From: Candidatus Scybalomonas excrementigallinarum
Lineage (GTDB): Bacteria > Bacillota > Clostridia > Lachnospirales > Lachnospiraceae
DNA length: 37,601 bases
Direction: 5' to 3'
NCBI GenBank assembly: GCA_018710905.1
Contig: DVIZ01000187.1
Span: forward strand, 1-37,601
Part shown: positions 14,382 through 23,926 of the stretch, piece by piece
How positions within the stretch are numbered: position 1 is the first letter of the stretch
How the letters are laid out: each line of letters starts with the position of its first letter
Position numbers and translations under genes: made by a program
Notes under the pieces: model-generated
What the model saw: only the letters and a program-made list of their open reading frames with translations
What the model was told of the DNA's origin: nothing
Database searches by the model: none

Positions 14382-15758
14382 ATGATAACAGCAAGAATTC
14401 AATCGATTCGGCGAGATCATGCCTTTTTGAAAAAGACGATCTTGTTAGCAGGGCCAGTTGCTATCCAAGGGTTTTTAAATAATATTTTAAATATGATTGA
14501 TAGTTTAATGATTGGATCATTAGGAGAAACACCGATAGCGGCAGTCGGACTTGCAAATAAAGTATTTTTTGTTTTTTCTTTACTGTGTTTTGGAATTTGT
14601 AGTGGTTCTGGAGTATTAAGTTCTCAATATTGGGGAACAAAAGACATAAAAAGCATGAAAAAGATATTAGGAATTTCGTTGATTTTTGGTGTGATAGGTT
14701 CTTTCATCATTGCAATACCATCGATTCTAGCACCCCAGATGGTTATGCGTATTTTTACACCAAATCAAGAGACCATTATGATAGGAGCTTCTTATCTTGG
14801 GATTGTTGCATTTTCCTATCCAATCAATGCGATTAGCCAATGTTATATTACAATTTTAAGAAGTATGAATCAGGTAAAGATTCCAGTCATCATTAGCTTC
14901 TTATCTTTATTTGTGAATGCAGGGATTAATTATGTCTTGATTTTTGGAAAGTTTGGTATGCCACAATTAGGCGCACCAGGAGCAGCAATTGGGACTTTAG
15001 TTGCAAGAAGTTTTGAATGTCTTGCAATTTTAGCAGTTTTACATATTCAAAGGCATGCGTTAGTTGGAAAAATAACAGAGCTATTTTGTTTGGAAAGTCG
15101 TTTTGTTATGCGCTTTATAAGAACAGCATTACCAGTGATTGCAAATGAATTTATGTGGGGATTAGGTGTAACGATGTATTCTCTTGTCTATGGAAGAATG
15201 GGAGATAATGCGGTTGCTGCCATTACCATTACACAGACATTTGAACAGCTGTTTAGTGTGGTGTTCCAAAGTATTTCTGCATCCACTGCGGTGATTCTTG
15301 GAAATGAGTTAGGAGCAGGAAGACTTCATAAGGCAGAAGAATATGCAAAGAATTTTATGTTCATGCAAGTGGTGCTCACGATTTTTGTTGGTAGTATTCT
15401 TTACTTTATGAGATGGCCAATTATTAGCCTCTATAACGTAACACCAACAGTTGGAAGATATGTAGCACTTTGCTTTATTTCTTTTATTTGTTATATGCCA
15501 TCTAAGATGTTTAATTATGTCAATATTGTTGGTGTTTTAAGAAGTGGTGGAGATACCATTTCCTGCTTGATACTTGATACGACAGGAGTTTGGTGTCTTG
15601 GAATTCCAATGGCTGTTTTAGGTGGGCTTATTTTAAAAGCTCCCATTTATATCGTGTATGCGATGGTTTTATCAGAAGAGATTTATAAAACGATTTTTGG
15701 ATTTCTTCGTTACAAAAAGAAAAAATGGCTTTGCAATTTAGTAATGCAAGAAGAGTAG
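14382..15758 (+). CDS. MATE family efflux transporter
   Basis: This 458-residue integral membrane protein has about twelve predicted transmembrane helices. Typical MATE features are AGPVAIQGFLNNILNMIDSLMIG near the start, LGETPIAAVGLANKV, the repeat of this layout in the second half (IANEFMWGLGVTMYSLVYGRMGDNAVAAITI), and SASTAVILGNELGAG. MATE proteins expel cationic drugs or metabolites by Na+ or H+ antiport, but the substrate cannot be read here. GGGAGAGAG precedes the ATG. It starts 36 bp after repeat copy 2 and ends 20 bp before queH, so the two are probably co-transcribed. Confidence 0.93.
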   Translation: MITARIQSIRRDHAFLKKTILLAGPVAIQGFLNNILNMIDSLMIGSLGETPIAAVGLANKVFFVFSLLCFGICSGSGVLSSQYWGTKDIKSMKKILGISLIFGVIGSFIIAIPSILAPQMVMRIFTPNQETIMIGASYLGIVAFSYPINAISQCYITILRSMNQVKIPVIISFLSLFVNAGINYVLIFGKFGMPQLGAPGAAIGTLVARSFECLAILAVLHIQRHALVGKITELFCLESRFVMRFIRTALPVIANEFMWGLGVTMYSLVYGRMGDNAVAAITITQTFEQLFSVVFQSISASTAVILGNELGAGRLHKAEEYAKNFMFMQVVLTIFVGSILYFMRWPIISLYNVTPTVGRYVALCFISFICYMPSKMFNYVNIVGVLRSGGDTISCLILDTTGVWCLGIPMAVLGGLILKAPIYIVYAMVLSEEIYKTIFGFLRYKKKKWLCNLVMQEE

Positions 15759-15778
15759 GCCATAGAAAGGATAAGCGT

Positions 15779-16441
15779 ATGAATCGTAATTATCAAAAGG
15801 AATTAGATCGTCTTTTAGATACAATGGAAAAAGAAAATAAAGTTCCAACTTTGTTACTTCATAGTTGTTGTGCTCCATGCAGTAGTTATATTTTAGAATA
15901 TTTATCTCAATATTTTGCGATTACTGTTTTTTATTATAATCCAAATATTTTTCCAGAGTTAGAGTATCATCATAGGGTACAAGAGCAACAGGAATTTATT
16001 GCAAAAATTCCACAAAAATATCCGATCCAATTTGTAGAAGGAGTTTATGACACAAAACGATTTTATGACACAGTGAGAGGACATGAAGCGGATCCAGAAG
16101 GTGGAGAACGTTGTTATCATTGTTATGAACTGCGATTAAGAGAGGCTATGGAAGTGGCAGAGGAAGGTGGATTTGATTATTATACGACTTCTCTTTCCAT
16201 TAGTCCTTATAAAAATGCAAAATGGTTAAATGAAATCGGAGAACGCTTATCTGAGGGAAAAAAAGTAAAATATTTACCATCGGATTTTAAGAAGAAAAAT
16301 GGCTATAAGCGTTCTGTAGAATTGTCATCCGAATATGGTATGTATCGTCAAGATTATTGTGGTTGCGTCTATTCTATGGCAGAGAGAGATGCACAAAAAA
16401 GAAAAGCAGAGTTTCAAAAGACGATGGAACAAAAAGAATAG
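15779..16441 (+). CDS. queH: Epoxyqueuosine reductase QueH
   Basis: QueH reduces epoxyqueuosine in tRNA to queuosine, replacing QueG in many anaerobes. I chose the ATG at 15779, with AAAGGAT upstream, over an in-frame ATG at 15725 inside the MATE gene; this gives 220 residues. The metal and cluster cysteines stand out: Cys30, Cys31 and Cys34 in HSCCAPC, Cys112 and Cys115 in RCYHC, Cys194 and Cys196 in DYCGC. TTSLSISPYKN (136-146) is also a family motif. No queuosine precursor genes or preQ1 riboswitch are nearby, so the organism may salvage queuine or encode them elsewhere. A terminator closes the unit. Confidence 0.95.
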   Translation: MNRNYQKELDRLLDTMEKENKVPTLLLHSCCAPCSSYILEYLSQYFAITVFYYNPNIFPELEYHHRVQEQQEFIAKIPQKYPIQFVEGVYDTKRFYDTVRGHEADPEGGERCYHCYELRLREAMEVAEEGGFDYYTTSLSISPYKNAKWLNEIGERLSEGKKVKYLPSDFKKKNGYKRSVELSSEYGMYRQDYCGCVYSMAERDAQKRKAEFQKTMEQKE

Positions 16442-16451
16442 AACTTGAAAA

Positions 16452-16506
16452 GAAAAACTTTCGTAAAGGCAAGGAGCATCTTGTTTGAGCGGAGTTTTTC
16501 TTTTTT
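16452..16506 (+). terminator. Terminator after queH
   Basis: GAAAAACT (16452-16459) and AGTTTTTC (16493-16500) pair, with CAAG/CTTG pairing inside, and a T run follows to 16506. Confidence 0.7.
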
Positions 16507-16771
16507 CATTTATACAAAGACAACGGATCATATAGGAGCATTTATGGTATAGAAAAAATAATCAAGCGATTTAAAACGAGAAATAGTGATTGTTATTAGG
16601 GCATTGCTATCTTTTACCATAAAGATAACACATATCGATGCAGAAAAAAGGATTTGACGGATAAAATTTGTACAAAATTCTGAAAATAGATTGATTAATC
16701 TAATGAAAAAAATGGATTTGTCTTTTTTTTTAAGGAAACTACTTGTGCCAAAAAAAAATTTGTGTTAGAAT
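16507..16771 (+). promoter_or_regulatory. Upstream region and promoter of carB-carA
   Basis: TTGTGC (16743-16748), 17 bp and TAGAAT (16766-16771) with a TG extension form the likely promoter. Upstream there is no gene, but there are two small dyads: TATCTTT/AAAGATA (16608-16614 and 16621-16627), and TAGATT-GATT-AATCTA (16687-16702), which lies 40 bp before the -35 and could bind a regulator. Confidence 0.6.
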
Positions 16772-16777
16772 TTTTAC

Positions 16778-16992
16778 AATTTGAAAGAAAGATAACGCCG
16801 TGGGAATAAATATGGAAAAAGTCCATATTCTATTTTCTAGGGTAAGTGTCTTTTTTTTTTGCGGAAAAGTATGAGCCGAACTTGGTAATGCTTTTTCATG
16901 TGAGAAATTTTAAATGGATTTCGACACTGAAACAATAGAACAAATAAATAAGATTTATTATATTCAATAGCAATGATGGAGGTATCAAAATA
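16778..16992 (+). promoter_or_regulatory. Structured leader of carB (unknown class)
   Basis: The predicted untranslated leader is about 215 nt. It holds an 8-bp hairpin (16809-16816 with 16822-16829, loop AAAAG), a run of ten T at 16851-16860, a GAAAAG/CTTTTTC pairing around 16864-16897 and a long-range AGTGTC (16845-16850) with GACACT (16923-16928). A 20-codon ORF starts inside it at 16812 and stops at 16874. I see no PyrR-binding consensus and no T-box AGGGTGG element, and I cannot match a known riboswitch. Attenuation by pyrimidines or arginine is possible but unproven. Confidence 0.5.
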
Positions 16993-19900
16993 ATGCCAAA
17001 GAATAAGGACATTAAAAAAGTTTTAGTAATTGGTTCAGGACCTATTATTATCGGACAGGCGGCAGAATTCGATTATGCAGGAACACAGGCTTGCCGTGCC
17101 TTAAAAGAAGAAGGAGTAGAGGTAGTGCTTGTAAACTCCAACCCTGCAACTATTATGACAGATAAAAATATTGCCGATAAAGTATATATTGAACCTCTTG
17201 ACATTGAAGTTGTAAAGAAGATTATGCTGAAAGAAAAACCAGACAGCATTCTTCCTACACTAGGTGGACAGGCAGCGCTTAATATTGCCATGGAATTAGA
17301 AGAGACAGGATTTTTAAAAGAAAATAATATCCGTCTCATTGGTACAACATCTATGACAATTAAAAAAGCCGAAGATCGTCAGGAATTTAAAACAACAATG
17401 GAAAAAATTGGGGAGCCAATCGCAGCTTCTACTGTTGTAACAAACATCGAAGATGGTCTTGCTTTTGTAGAAAAGATCGGATATCCAATTGTACTTCGTC
17501 CAGCTTACACAATGGGTGGAAGCGGTGGTGGTATCGCTTCCAATGAAGAAGAATTTGTAGAGATTTTAGAGAACGGACTTCGTTTAAGCCGTGTTGGACA
17601 AGTATTAGTAGAGCGTTGTATTGCTGGTTGGAAAGAAATCGAATACGAAGTAATGCGTGATGCCAATGGAACATGTATTACAATCTGTAATATGGAAAAT
17701 ATTGACCCAGTTGGTGTTCATACAGGAGATAGTATCGTTGTAGCTCCAACACAGACATTAAGCGATAAAGAACATCAGATGCTTCGTACTTCTGCATTAA
17801 AAATTATCGATGAATTAAACATCACAGGTGGATGTAACGTACAGTATGCTTTAAATCCACATTCTTTTGAATACTGTGTTATCGAAGTAAATCCTCGTGT
17901 TAGCCGTTCTTCTGCACTTGCTTCAAAAGCAACTGGTTATCCAATTGCAAAAGTAACAGCGAAAATTGCTCTTGGATATCACTTAGATGAAATTTTAAAT
18001 GCGGTTACAGGAAAGACATATGCAAGTTTTGAACCAGCCCTTGACTACTGTGTTGTAAAATTCCCAAGACTTCCATTTGATAAGTTTATCTCTGCTAAGA
18101 GAACACTTACAACACAGATGAAAGCAACTGGAGAAGTTATGAGTATTTGTACAAACTTCGAAAGTGCATTGATGAAATCTCTTCGTTCTTTAGAACAACA
18201 TGTGGATAGCTTAATCCATGGAGATTATTCAAACGATAGCGATGAAGATATTATCGAAAAACTTCACCGTGTGGACGATAGACGTATCTTTGTAGTAGCA
18301 GAAGCATTAAGAAGAGGAATTTCTATTGAAAGAATCAATGAAATTACAAAGATTGATCCTTGGTTCTTAGATAAGATTCTTATCTTAGTAGAAGCTGAAA
18401 AGGAAATGAAAGAAAAAGGACTTACAAGAGAAGTTCTTGAAAAGGCAAAACGCTTAGAATTCCCAGATAACGTCATTGCAAACTTAGTTGGAAAAACAGA
18501 AGAAGAAGTAAAAGCAATGCGTTATGAATATGGTATTATTCCAGCGTATAAAGTAGTAGATACTTGTGCAGCAGAGTTTGAGGCACAGACACCATATTAC
18601 TATTCTTGCTATGGAAGCGAAAATGAGGTGGCAGAAACAAAAGACAAAAAGAAAATTTTAGTTCTTGGATCTGGACCAATTCGTATCGGACAGGGAATTG
18701 AATTCGATTTCTGCTCCGTACACAGTGTGTGGGCGTTTAAAGCACAAGGATATGAAACAATTATCGTAAATAACAACCCAGAAACTGTATCCACAGACTT
18801 TGATATTGCAGATAAACTTTATTTTGAACCATTGACAGCAGAAGATGTAGAAGCTATTGTAAACTTAGAAAAACCAGATGGTGCTGTTGTTCAGTTCGGT
18901 GGACAAACTGCCATTAAATTAACAGAAGCACTTCTTAAAATGGGCGTAAATATTTTAGGAACAAGTGCAGAAAATGTAGATGCAGCAGAAGATAGAGAAT
19001 TATTTGATGCCATCTTAGAAGAATGTTGTATTCCAAGACCAAAGGGAACAACAGTCTTTACTTGTGAAGAAGCATTAAAAGCAGCTCATGAACTTGGCTA
19101 TCCAGTGCTTGTAAGACCTTCTTACGTTCTTGGTGGACAGGGAATGCAGATTGCGATTTCTGATGAAGATATCATTGAATTTATGGGAATCATTAATCGT
19201 ACGGTACAAGAGCATCCAATTCTTGTTGACAAATATTTAATGGGAAAAGAAGTGGAAGTCGATGCGGTATGTGATGGAGAAGATATCGTAATTCCAGGTA
19301 TTATGGAACACGTAGAAAGAGCAGGTATTCACTCAGGTGATAGTATTTCTGTTTATCCAGCACAGAGTATTTCTCCAAAGATTAAACGTGTTATCGAAGA
19401 TTATACAAGAAAACTTGCACGTTCCTTACATGTCATTGGACTTATCAATATTCAGTTTATTGTACATGAAGATGAAGTGTATGTAATCGAAGTAAATCCA
19501 CGTTCTTCTCGTACCGTACCTTATATCAGTAAGGTAACAGGAATTCCAATCGTTGATTTAGCGGCTCGTGTTATGACAGGAAGCAAAATCAAAGACTTAG
19601 GATATACACCAGGACTTCAAAAAGAGTCAGAATACTTTGCAATTAAAATGCCAGTGTTCTCCTTTGAAAAACTTCGTGGTGCCGAAATCACATTAGGACC
19701 AGAAATGAAATCAACAGGAGAGTGTTTAGGTATCTCAAAAGACTATAACGAAGCATTATATAAAGCCTTCTTAGGAGCAGGTGTTCGTCTTCCAAAACAT
19801 AAGAAGATGGTAATTACAGTAAAAGATTCCGATAAATTGGAAGCGGTTGAGATTGGAAGACGTTTTGAAGCATTAGGATATACCATTTACTCTACAAAGA

Positions 19901-20208
19901 ATACAGCAAGAGTATTAAATGAAAATGGCGTTCATGCAAAAACAGTAAATAAAATTGAAGAACCAGCTCCAACACTTCTTGATTTAATTTTAGGACATGA
20001 AATTGACCTTGTTATTGATACTCCATCTCAAGGAATTGATAGAAGTAAAGATGGTTTCTTAATTCGTCGCCATGCCATTGAAACAGGTGTTACTTGTTTA
20101 ACATCTCTTGATACAGCAAATGCACTTTTAACAAGTCTTGAGACATCAAACTTAGCGGAACTTTCCATCGTAGATATTGCAGAAATTGATTCTGTGGAAG
20201 AACAATAA
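16993..20208 (+). CDS. carB: Carbamoyl-phosphate synthase, large (ammonia/ATP) subunit
   Basis: With CarA it makes carbamoyl phosphate from bicarbonate, glutamine and two ATP, feeding both arginine and pyrimidine synthesis. The 1071 residues are full length. The first ATP-grasp half (VLVIGSGPIIIGQAAEFDYAG at about 10-30; PAYTMGGSGGGI) is followed by the oligomerisation region, the second half from about 552 (ILVLGSGPIRIGQGIEFDF; PSYVLGGQGMQI), and a C-terminal methylglyoxal-synthase-like regulatory domain from about 936, the usual site for allosteric effectors. GGAGGT precedes the ATG. carB comes before carA, the reverse of the common order, with 48 bp between them. A long leader precedes it. 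Confidence 0.98.
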   Translation: MPKNKDIKKVLVIGSGPIIIGQAAEFDYAGTQACRALKEEGVEVVLVNSNPATIMTDKNIADKVYIEPLDIEVVKKIMLKEKPDSILPTLGGQAALNIAMELEETGFLKENNIRLIGTTSMTIKKAEDRQEFKTTMEKIGEPIAASTVVTNIEDGLAFVEKIGYPIVLRPAYTMGGSGGGIASNEEEFVEILENGLRLSRVGQVLVERCIAGWKEIEYEVMRDANGTCITICNMENIDPVGVHTGDSIVVAPTQTLSDKEHQMLRTSALKIIDELNITGGCNVQYALNPHSFEYCVIEVNPRVSRSSALASKATGYPIAKVTAKIALGYHLDEILNAVTGKTYASFEPALDYCVVKFPRLPFDKFISAKRTLTTQMKATGEVMSICTNFESALMKSLRSLEQHVDSLIHGDYSNDSDEDIIEKLHRVDDRRIFVVAEALRRGISIERINEITKIDPWFLDKILILVEAEKEMKEKGLTREVLEKAKRLEFPDNVIANLVGKTEEEVKAMRYEYGIIPAYKVVDTCAAEFEAQTPYYYSCYGSENEVAETKDKKKILVLGSGPIRIGQGIEFDFCSVHSVWAFKAQGYETIIVNNNPETVSTDFDIADKLYFEPLTAEDVEAIVNLEKPDGAVVQFGGQTAIKLTEALLKMGVNILGTSAENVDAAEDRELFDAILEECCIPRPKGTTVFTCEEALKAAHELGYPVLVRPSYVLGGQGMQIAISDEDIIEFMGIINRTVQEHPILVDKYLMGKEVEVDAVCDGEDIVIPGIMEHVERAGIHSGDSISVYPAQSISPKIKRVIEDYTRKLARSLHVIGLINIQFIVHEDEVYVIEVNPRSSRTVPYISKVTGIPIVDLAARVMTGSKIKDLGYTPGLQKESEYFAIKMPVFSFEKLRGAEITLGPEMKSTGECLGISKDYNEALYKAFLGAGVRLPKHKKMVITVKDSDKLEAVEIGRRFEALGYTIYSTKNTARVLNENGVHAKTVNKIEEPAPTLLDLILGHEIDLVIDTPSQGIDRSKDGFLIRRHAIETGVTCLTSLDTANALLTSLETSNLAELSIVDIAEIDSVEEQ

Positions 20209-20256
20209 GGAACAGGAAAACAAAAGAGCATTAGATAGGATAGAAAGGAACTTTAT

Positions 20257-21381
20257 ATGAACGCATATTTAATTTTAGAAGACGGAACAGTATTAAAAGG
20301 AAAGAGCTTTGGAGCAGTAAAAGAAGTGATTAGCGAGATCGTATTCAATACTTCTATGACTGGGTATTTAGAGGTATTAACAGACCCTTCTTATGCTGGA
20401 CAAGCGGTTACTATGACATATCCATTAATTGGAAATTATGGTGTTTGCAAAGAAGATATGGAATCAAAAAGACCATGCTGTGATGCTATGATCGTTCGTG
20501 AAGTATCAAGAAGAGCAAGCAACTTTAGAAATGATAAATCTTTAATTTCTTTCATGGAGCAAAATGGAATCCCTGGTATTGAAGGAATTGATACTCGTGC
20601 TCTTACAAGAATTTTAAGAGAAAAAGGTACAATGAACGGAATGATTACAACAAATGAGAACTTCAATTTAGATGAAGTTCTCCCAAAAATCCGTGAATAT
20701 TGTGTTACAGGTGTTGTAAAAGCAACTTCTTGTACGAAAGCCTATAAACCAGAATTAAATGAAAAAACATGGAATGGGATTCATCCACTTCCATATCGTG
20801 CAGAAAGACCATACAAAGTTGCTTTAATGGACTTTGGTGCAAAAGATAACATTGCTCAGTCTTTATTAAAAATGGGCTGTGATGTTACTGTTTATCCACA
20901 AGATACAAAAGCGGAAACAATTTTAGCAGAAAATCCAGATGGAATTATGTTATCCAACGGCCCTGGAGATCCAAAGGAATGTGTAGAGATTATTGAAGAA
21001 TTAAAGAAATTATATGCATCCGATGTTACAATTTTTGCGATTTGTTTAGGACATCAGCTTATGGCATTAGCAACAGGGGCTGATACAGAAAAAATGCGTT
21101 ATGGACATCGTGGAGCAAACCATCCAGTAAAAGATACAAAAACTGGAAAGGTGTATATTTCCACACAAAACCACGGCTATGTCGTAAAAGAAGATTCTCT
21201 TGATAAAAACGTAGCAGTACCAGCTTTTTATAATGTAAATGATAAAACAATTGAGGGACTTCGTTATGTTGGAAAAAATATTTTAACCGTACAATTCCAC
21301 CCAGAAGCTTGTGCAGGTCCAAAGGATTCTGAATTCTTATTTGGCGAATTTATCGATATGATGAAAATGGCACAAAAATAA
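20257..21381 (+). CDS. carA: Carbamoyl-phosphate synthase, small (glutaminase) subunit
   Basis: It hydrolyses glutamine and channels ammonia to CarB. The 374-residue protein has the N-terminal CPSase small-chain domain (LEDGTVLKGKSFGA; FNTSMTGYLEVLTDPSYAGQ) and a C-terminal class I glutamine amidotransferase domain with the triad Cys263 (ICLGHQ), His348 and Glu350 (FHPEA). GAAAGGA stands 8 bases before the ATG. It is the last gene of the unit, since a 15-bp-stem terminator follows. Confidence 0.98.
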   Translation: MNAYLILEDGTVLKGKSFGAVKEVISEIVFNTSMTGYLEVLTDPSYAGQAVTMTYPLIGNYGVCKEDMESKRPCCDAMIVREVSRRASNFRNDKSLISFMEQNGIPGIEGIDTRALTRILREKGTMNGMITTNENFNLDEVLPKIREYCVTGVVKATSCTKAYKPELNEKTWNGIHPLPYRAERPYKVALMDFGAKDNIAQSLLKMGCDVTVYPQDTKAETILAENPDGIMLSNGPGDPKECVEIIEELKKLYASDVTIFAICLGHQLMALATGADTEKMRYGHRGANHPVKDTKTGKVYISTQNHGYVVKEDSLDKNVAVPAFYNVNDKTIEGLRYVGKNILTVQFHPEACAGPKDSEFLFGEFIDMMKMAQK

Positions 21382-21407
21382 ATAATTAAAATATGAAGTA
21401 AGGCAAA

Positions 21408-21455
21408 GAGGCCAATCATGACAGGACAGTCATGGTTGGCTTCTTGTCGTTTTCG
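21408..21455 (+). terminator. Terminator after carA
   Basis: A 15-bp stem (21408-21422 with 21429-21443, two G-U pairs) and a six-base loop are followed by a modest T-rich stretch. Confidence 0.75.
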
Positions 21456-21528
21456 GCTTCGTTTTGTGTTTCCGATAATTCTAGAATAAGGAAAAGAAAA
21501 AAGGAAATAGTAAGAAAATAATGTATGA

Positions 21529-21557
21529 TTGACAAGAAATAAGAAACTTGTTAAGAT
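21529..21557 (+). promoter_or_regulatory. Promoter of dapF-dapL
   Basis: TTGACA (21529-21534), 17 bp and TAAGAT (21552-21557) form a strong promoter about 60 bp before the dapF start. It argues against in-frame starts for dapF further upstream. Confidence 0.8.
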
Positions 21558-21615
21558 TTGCATAAATATGTCAGAAATAGACATGGATACAAAAGAGTTT
21601 AGGAGGATATTTGGA

Positions 21616-22446
21616 ATGAAGTTTACGAAGATGCAAGGATTAGGAAATGATTATGTCTATGTAAATTGTTTGGAAGAAGTGGTAGAAAATCCAAAAGAAG
21701 TCGCAAGGAAAGTAAGCGATCGCCATTTTGGAATCGGAAGTGATGGACTTATTTTAATTAAACCTTCGGATAAAGCTGATTTTTTTATGGAAATGTATAA
21801 TGCGGACGGTTCTCAATCCGAAATGTGTGGCAATGGGATTCGTTGTGTTGGTAAATATGTCTATGATTTTGGTTTAACAAAGAAAACCGAAGTTGCAATA
21901 GATACGTTAGCAGGGATTAAGTATTTAACACTTCATGTAGAAAATGGAAAAGTGGCCACGGTAACGGTAGATATGGGAATGCCCATTTTAGAGGCAAAAG
22001 AAATTCCTGTTCAGTGTGAAGAAGAACAGTTTATCAATCAAAAAGTAGAGGCTTTAGGAAAAACATATTATATGACTGCTGTCTCTATGGGAAATCCGCA
22101 TGGGGTTATTTTTGTAGAAGATGTGAAAAATTTCCCAGTTCATGAAGTTGGAAAAGTATTAGAAGTCGATGAAATTTTCCCAAAGAGAGCCAATATTGAA
22201 TTTTTAGAAATTCTTGATAAGAAGACTGCGAATATGCGAGTGTGGGAGCGTGGTTCTGGAGAGACTTTAGCTTGTGGAACAGGAACTTGTGCTAGTGTTG
22301 TAGCAGGTGTTTTAAATGGCAAGTTAGAGAAAGAAGTGCTTGTCCATTTATTAGGTGGCGATCTTTTCATTGAATGGAAAGAAGATAATCACGTCTATAT
22401 GACGGGGGCTGCTACAACAGTATTTACAGGAGAAATAGAAGTCTAA
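21616..22446 (+). CDS. dapF: Diaminopimelate epimerase
   Basis: It converts LL- to meso-diaminopimelate, the peptidoglycan cross-linking residue and lysine precursor. I start at the ATG at 21616 (MKFTKMQGLGND, AGGAGG nine bases upstream), giving 276 residues; a TTG at 21529 coincides with the -35 box. The two catalytic cysteines are Cys71 in SEMCGNGIRC and Cys220 in GETLACGTGTC, each in its signature. It lies 54 bp before dapL, whose product is its substrate, so the pair completes the aminotransferase branch of the DAP pathway. Confidence 0.97.
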   Translation: MKFTKMQGLGNDYVYVNCLEEVVENPKEVARKVSDRHFGIGSDGLILIKPSDKADFFMEMYNADGSQSEMCGNGIRCVGKYVYDFGLTKKTEVAIDTLAGIKYLTLHVENGKVATVTVDMGMPILEAKEIPVQCEEEQFINQKVEALGKTYYMTAVSMGNPHGVIFVEDVKNFPVHEVGKVLEVDEIFPKRANIEFLEILDKKTANMRVWERGSGETLACGTGTCASVVAGVLNGKLEKEVLVHLLGGDLFIEWKEDNHVYMTGAATTVFTGEIEV

Positions 22447-22500
22447 TAGAGATTTCAGAGAAAAAGAGGGCTTATTTTTTGAAAGAAAAGGAGAATATGT

Positions 22501-23715
22501 ATGTATCAAATCAATGACAATTATTTGAAGTTACCAGGAAGTTATTTATTTTCTAACATTGCAAAAAAAGTGAATGCATTCCAAGAAGCGAACAAAGAAA
22601 AAGAAATCATTCGTCTTGGGATTGGAGATGTAACACAGCCACTTGTGCCAGCTATTATTGAAGCGCTTCATAAGGCGGTGGATGAAATGGGAAATGCACA
22701 AACCTTTCATGGATATGCACCAGATCTTGGGTATGAATTTTTAAGAAATGCCATAGCAAAAAATGACTATGAAAAAAGAGGGGCTGAAATTTTTGCAGAT
22801 GAGATTTTTATCAGTGATGGTGCAAAAAGTGATTCTGCAAATATTCAAGAGATTTTTGGAGCGGATAATAAAATAGCCGTTTGTGATCCTGTATATCCAG
22901 TGTATGTAGATAGCAATGTTATGGCAGGGCGTACAGGAGTTTATGATCCAAAAACAGAGATGTGGAGCGACGTTATTTATATGCCATGTGTAGCAGAAAA
23001 TAATTTTGTCCCAGAACTTCCAAAAGAAACACCAGATTTGATCTATTTATGTTATCCAAATAATCCAACCGGAACAACGATTACAAAGGAACAATTACAA
23101 GTATGGGTTGATTACGCAAATAAAGTAGGAGCAATTATTATTTATGATGCCGCTTACGAAGCTTATATTTCAGAAGAAGATGTTCCACATACCATCTATG
23201 AATGTGAAGGAGCAAGAACTTGTGCCATTGAGCTTCGTTCCTTTTCAAAAAATGCTGGTTTTACTGGGGTAAGACTGGGGGCTACTGTCGTTCCAAAAGA
23301 GATTCAGTGCAATGGAGTTACGTTACATTCTCTTTGGGCAAGACGTCATGGAACAAAATACAACGGAGCCCCTTATATTGTACAAAAGGCAGGAGAGGCT
23401 GTTTATACAGAGGCAGGACAAGCCCAGTTAAAAGAACAGATTGCTTACTATATGAAAAATGCTCATACTATCAAACAGGGATTAGTGGATGCAGGATATC
23501 GTGTTGTTGGTGGGGTAAATGCACCATATATTTGGTTAAAGACGCCAGATAATATGACTTCTTGGGATTTCTTTGATTATTTATTAGAAAGAGCAAATGT
23601 AGTTGGTACTCCAGGCTCAGGATTTGGACCAAGTGGAGAAGGGTATTTTAGACTGACAGCATTTGGAAGTTATGAAAATACGTTAAAGGCAATTGAAAGA
23701 ATTAAAAATTTATAA
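22501..23715 (+). CDS. dapL: LL-diaminopimelate aminotransferase
   Basis: This PLP enzyme makes LL-DAP in one step from tetrahydrodipicolinate and glutamate, bypassing the succinylase and acetylase routes. The 404-residue length is as expected. [17 protein letters not shown] at the start, GDVTQPL, YPNNPTG (185-191), and the PLP lysine Lys250 in [14 protein letters not shown] are characteristic of DapL among class I aminotransferases. AAAGGAG precedes the ATG. It is co-transcribed with dapF and ends at a perfect terminator. Confidence 0.96.
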   Translation: MYQINDNYLKLPGSYLFSNIAKKVNAFQEANKEKEIIRLGIGDVTQPLVPAIIEALHKAVDEMGNAQTFHGYAPDLGYEFLRNAIAKNDYEKRGAEIFADEIFISDGAKSDSANIQEIFGADNKIAVCDPVYPVYVDSNVMAGRTGVYDPKTEMWSDVIYMPCVAENNFVPELPKETPDLIYLCYPNNPTGTTITKEQLQVWVDYANKVGAIIIYDAAYEAYISEEDVPHTIYECEGARTCAIELRSFSKNAGFTGVRLGATVVPKEIQCNGVTLHSLWARRHGTKYNGAPYIVQKAGEAVYTEAGQAQLKEQIAYYMKNAHTIKQGLVDAGYRVVGGVNAPYIWLKTPDNMTSWDFFDYLLERANVVGTPGSGFGPSGEGYFRLTAFGSYENTLKAIERIKNL

Positions 23716-23723
23716 AAAGCAAG

Positions 23724-23765
23724 AAAAAGGAGTTCAAAAGTTTTTTTGAACTCCTTTTTCTTTGT
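23724..23765 (+). terminator. Strong terminator after dapL
   Basis: A perfect 16-bp stem (23724-23739 with 23744-23759) with a four-base loop and a T-rich tail lies directly behind dapL. Confidence 0.95.
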
Positions 23766-23830
23766 TTATAGTGTGTCGACTATGGTTTCTCATAAATGTG
23801 CGAAAAATTTGTGAAAAAATTAGAGTTCTG

Positions 23831-23859
23831 TAGAAAAATATGGAAAATTCTTATATAAT
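23831..23859 (+). promoter_or_regulatory. Promoter of the subtilase gene
   Basis: TATAAT at 23854-23859 is a perfect -10 box with TAGAAA (23831-23836) as a -35 at 17 bp. It lies downstream of an in-frame ATG at 23840, so that ATG cannot be the start of a transcript from this promoter, which supports the TTG start at 23927. Confidence 0.65.
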
Positions 23860-23926
23860 AACCTTATGGAATACTTTTCAAGAGAAAAAAGAGAATAAAA
23901 AACCAATAGGAGAAAGGAGAAATTCT

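Noticed and set aside
16778-16992. Known riboswitch, T-box or PyrR attenuator in the carB leader
   Set aside because: I compared by eye with the purine, THF, glycine, lysine, c-di-GMP, ykkC-type, preQ1 and T-box consensus elements and found no convincing match; kept as an unknown structured leader.
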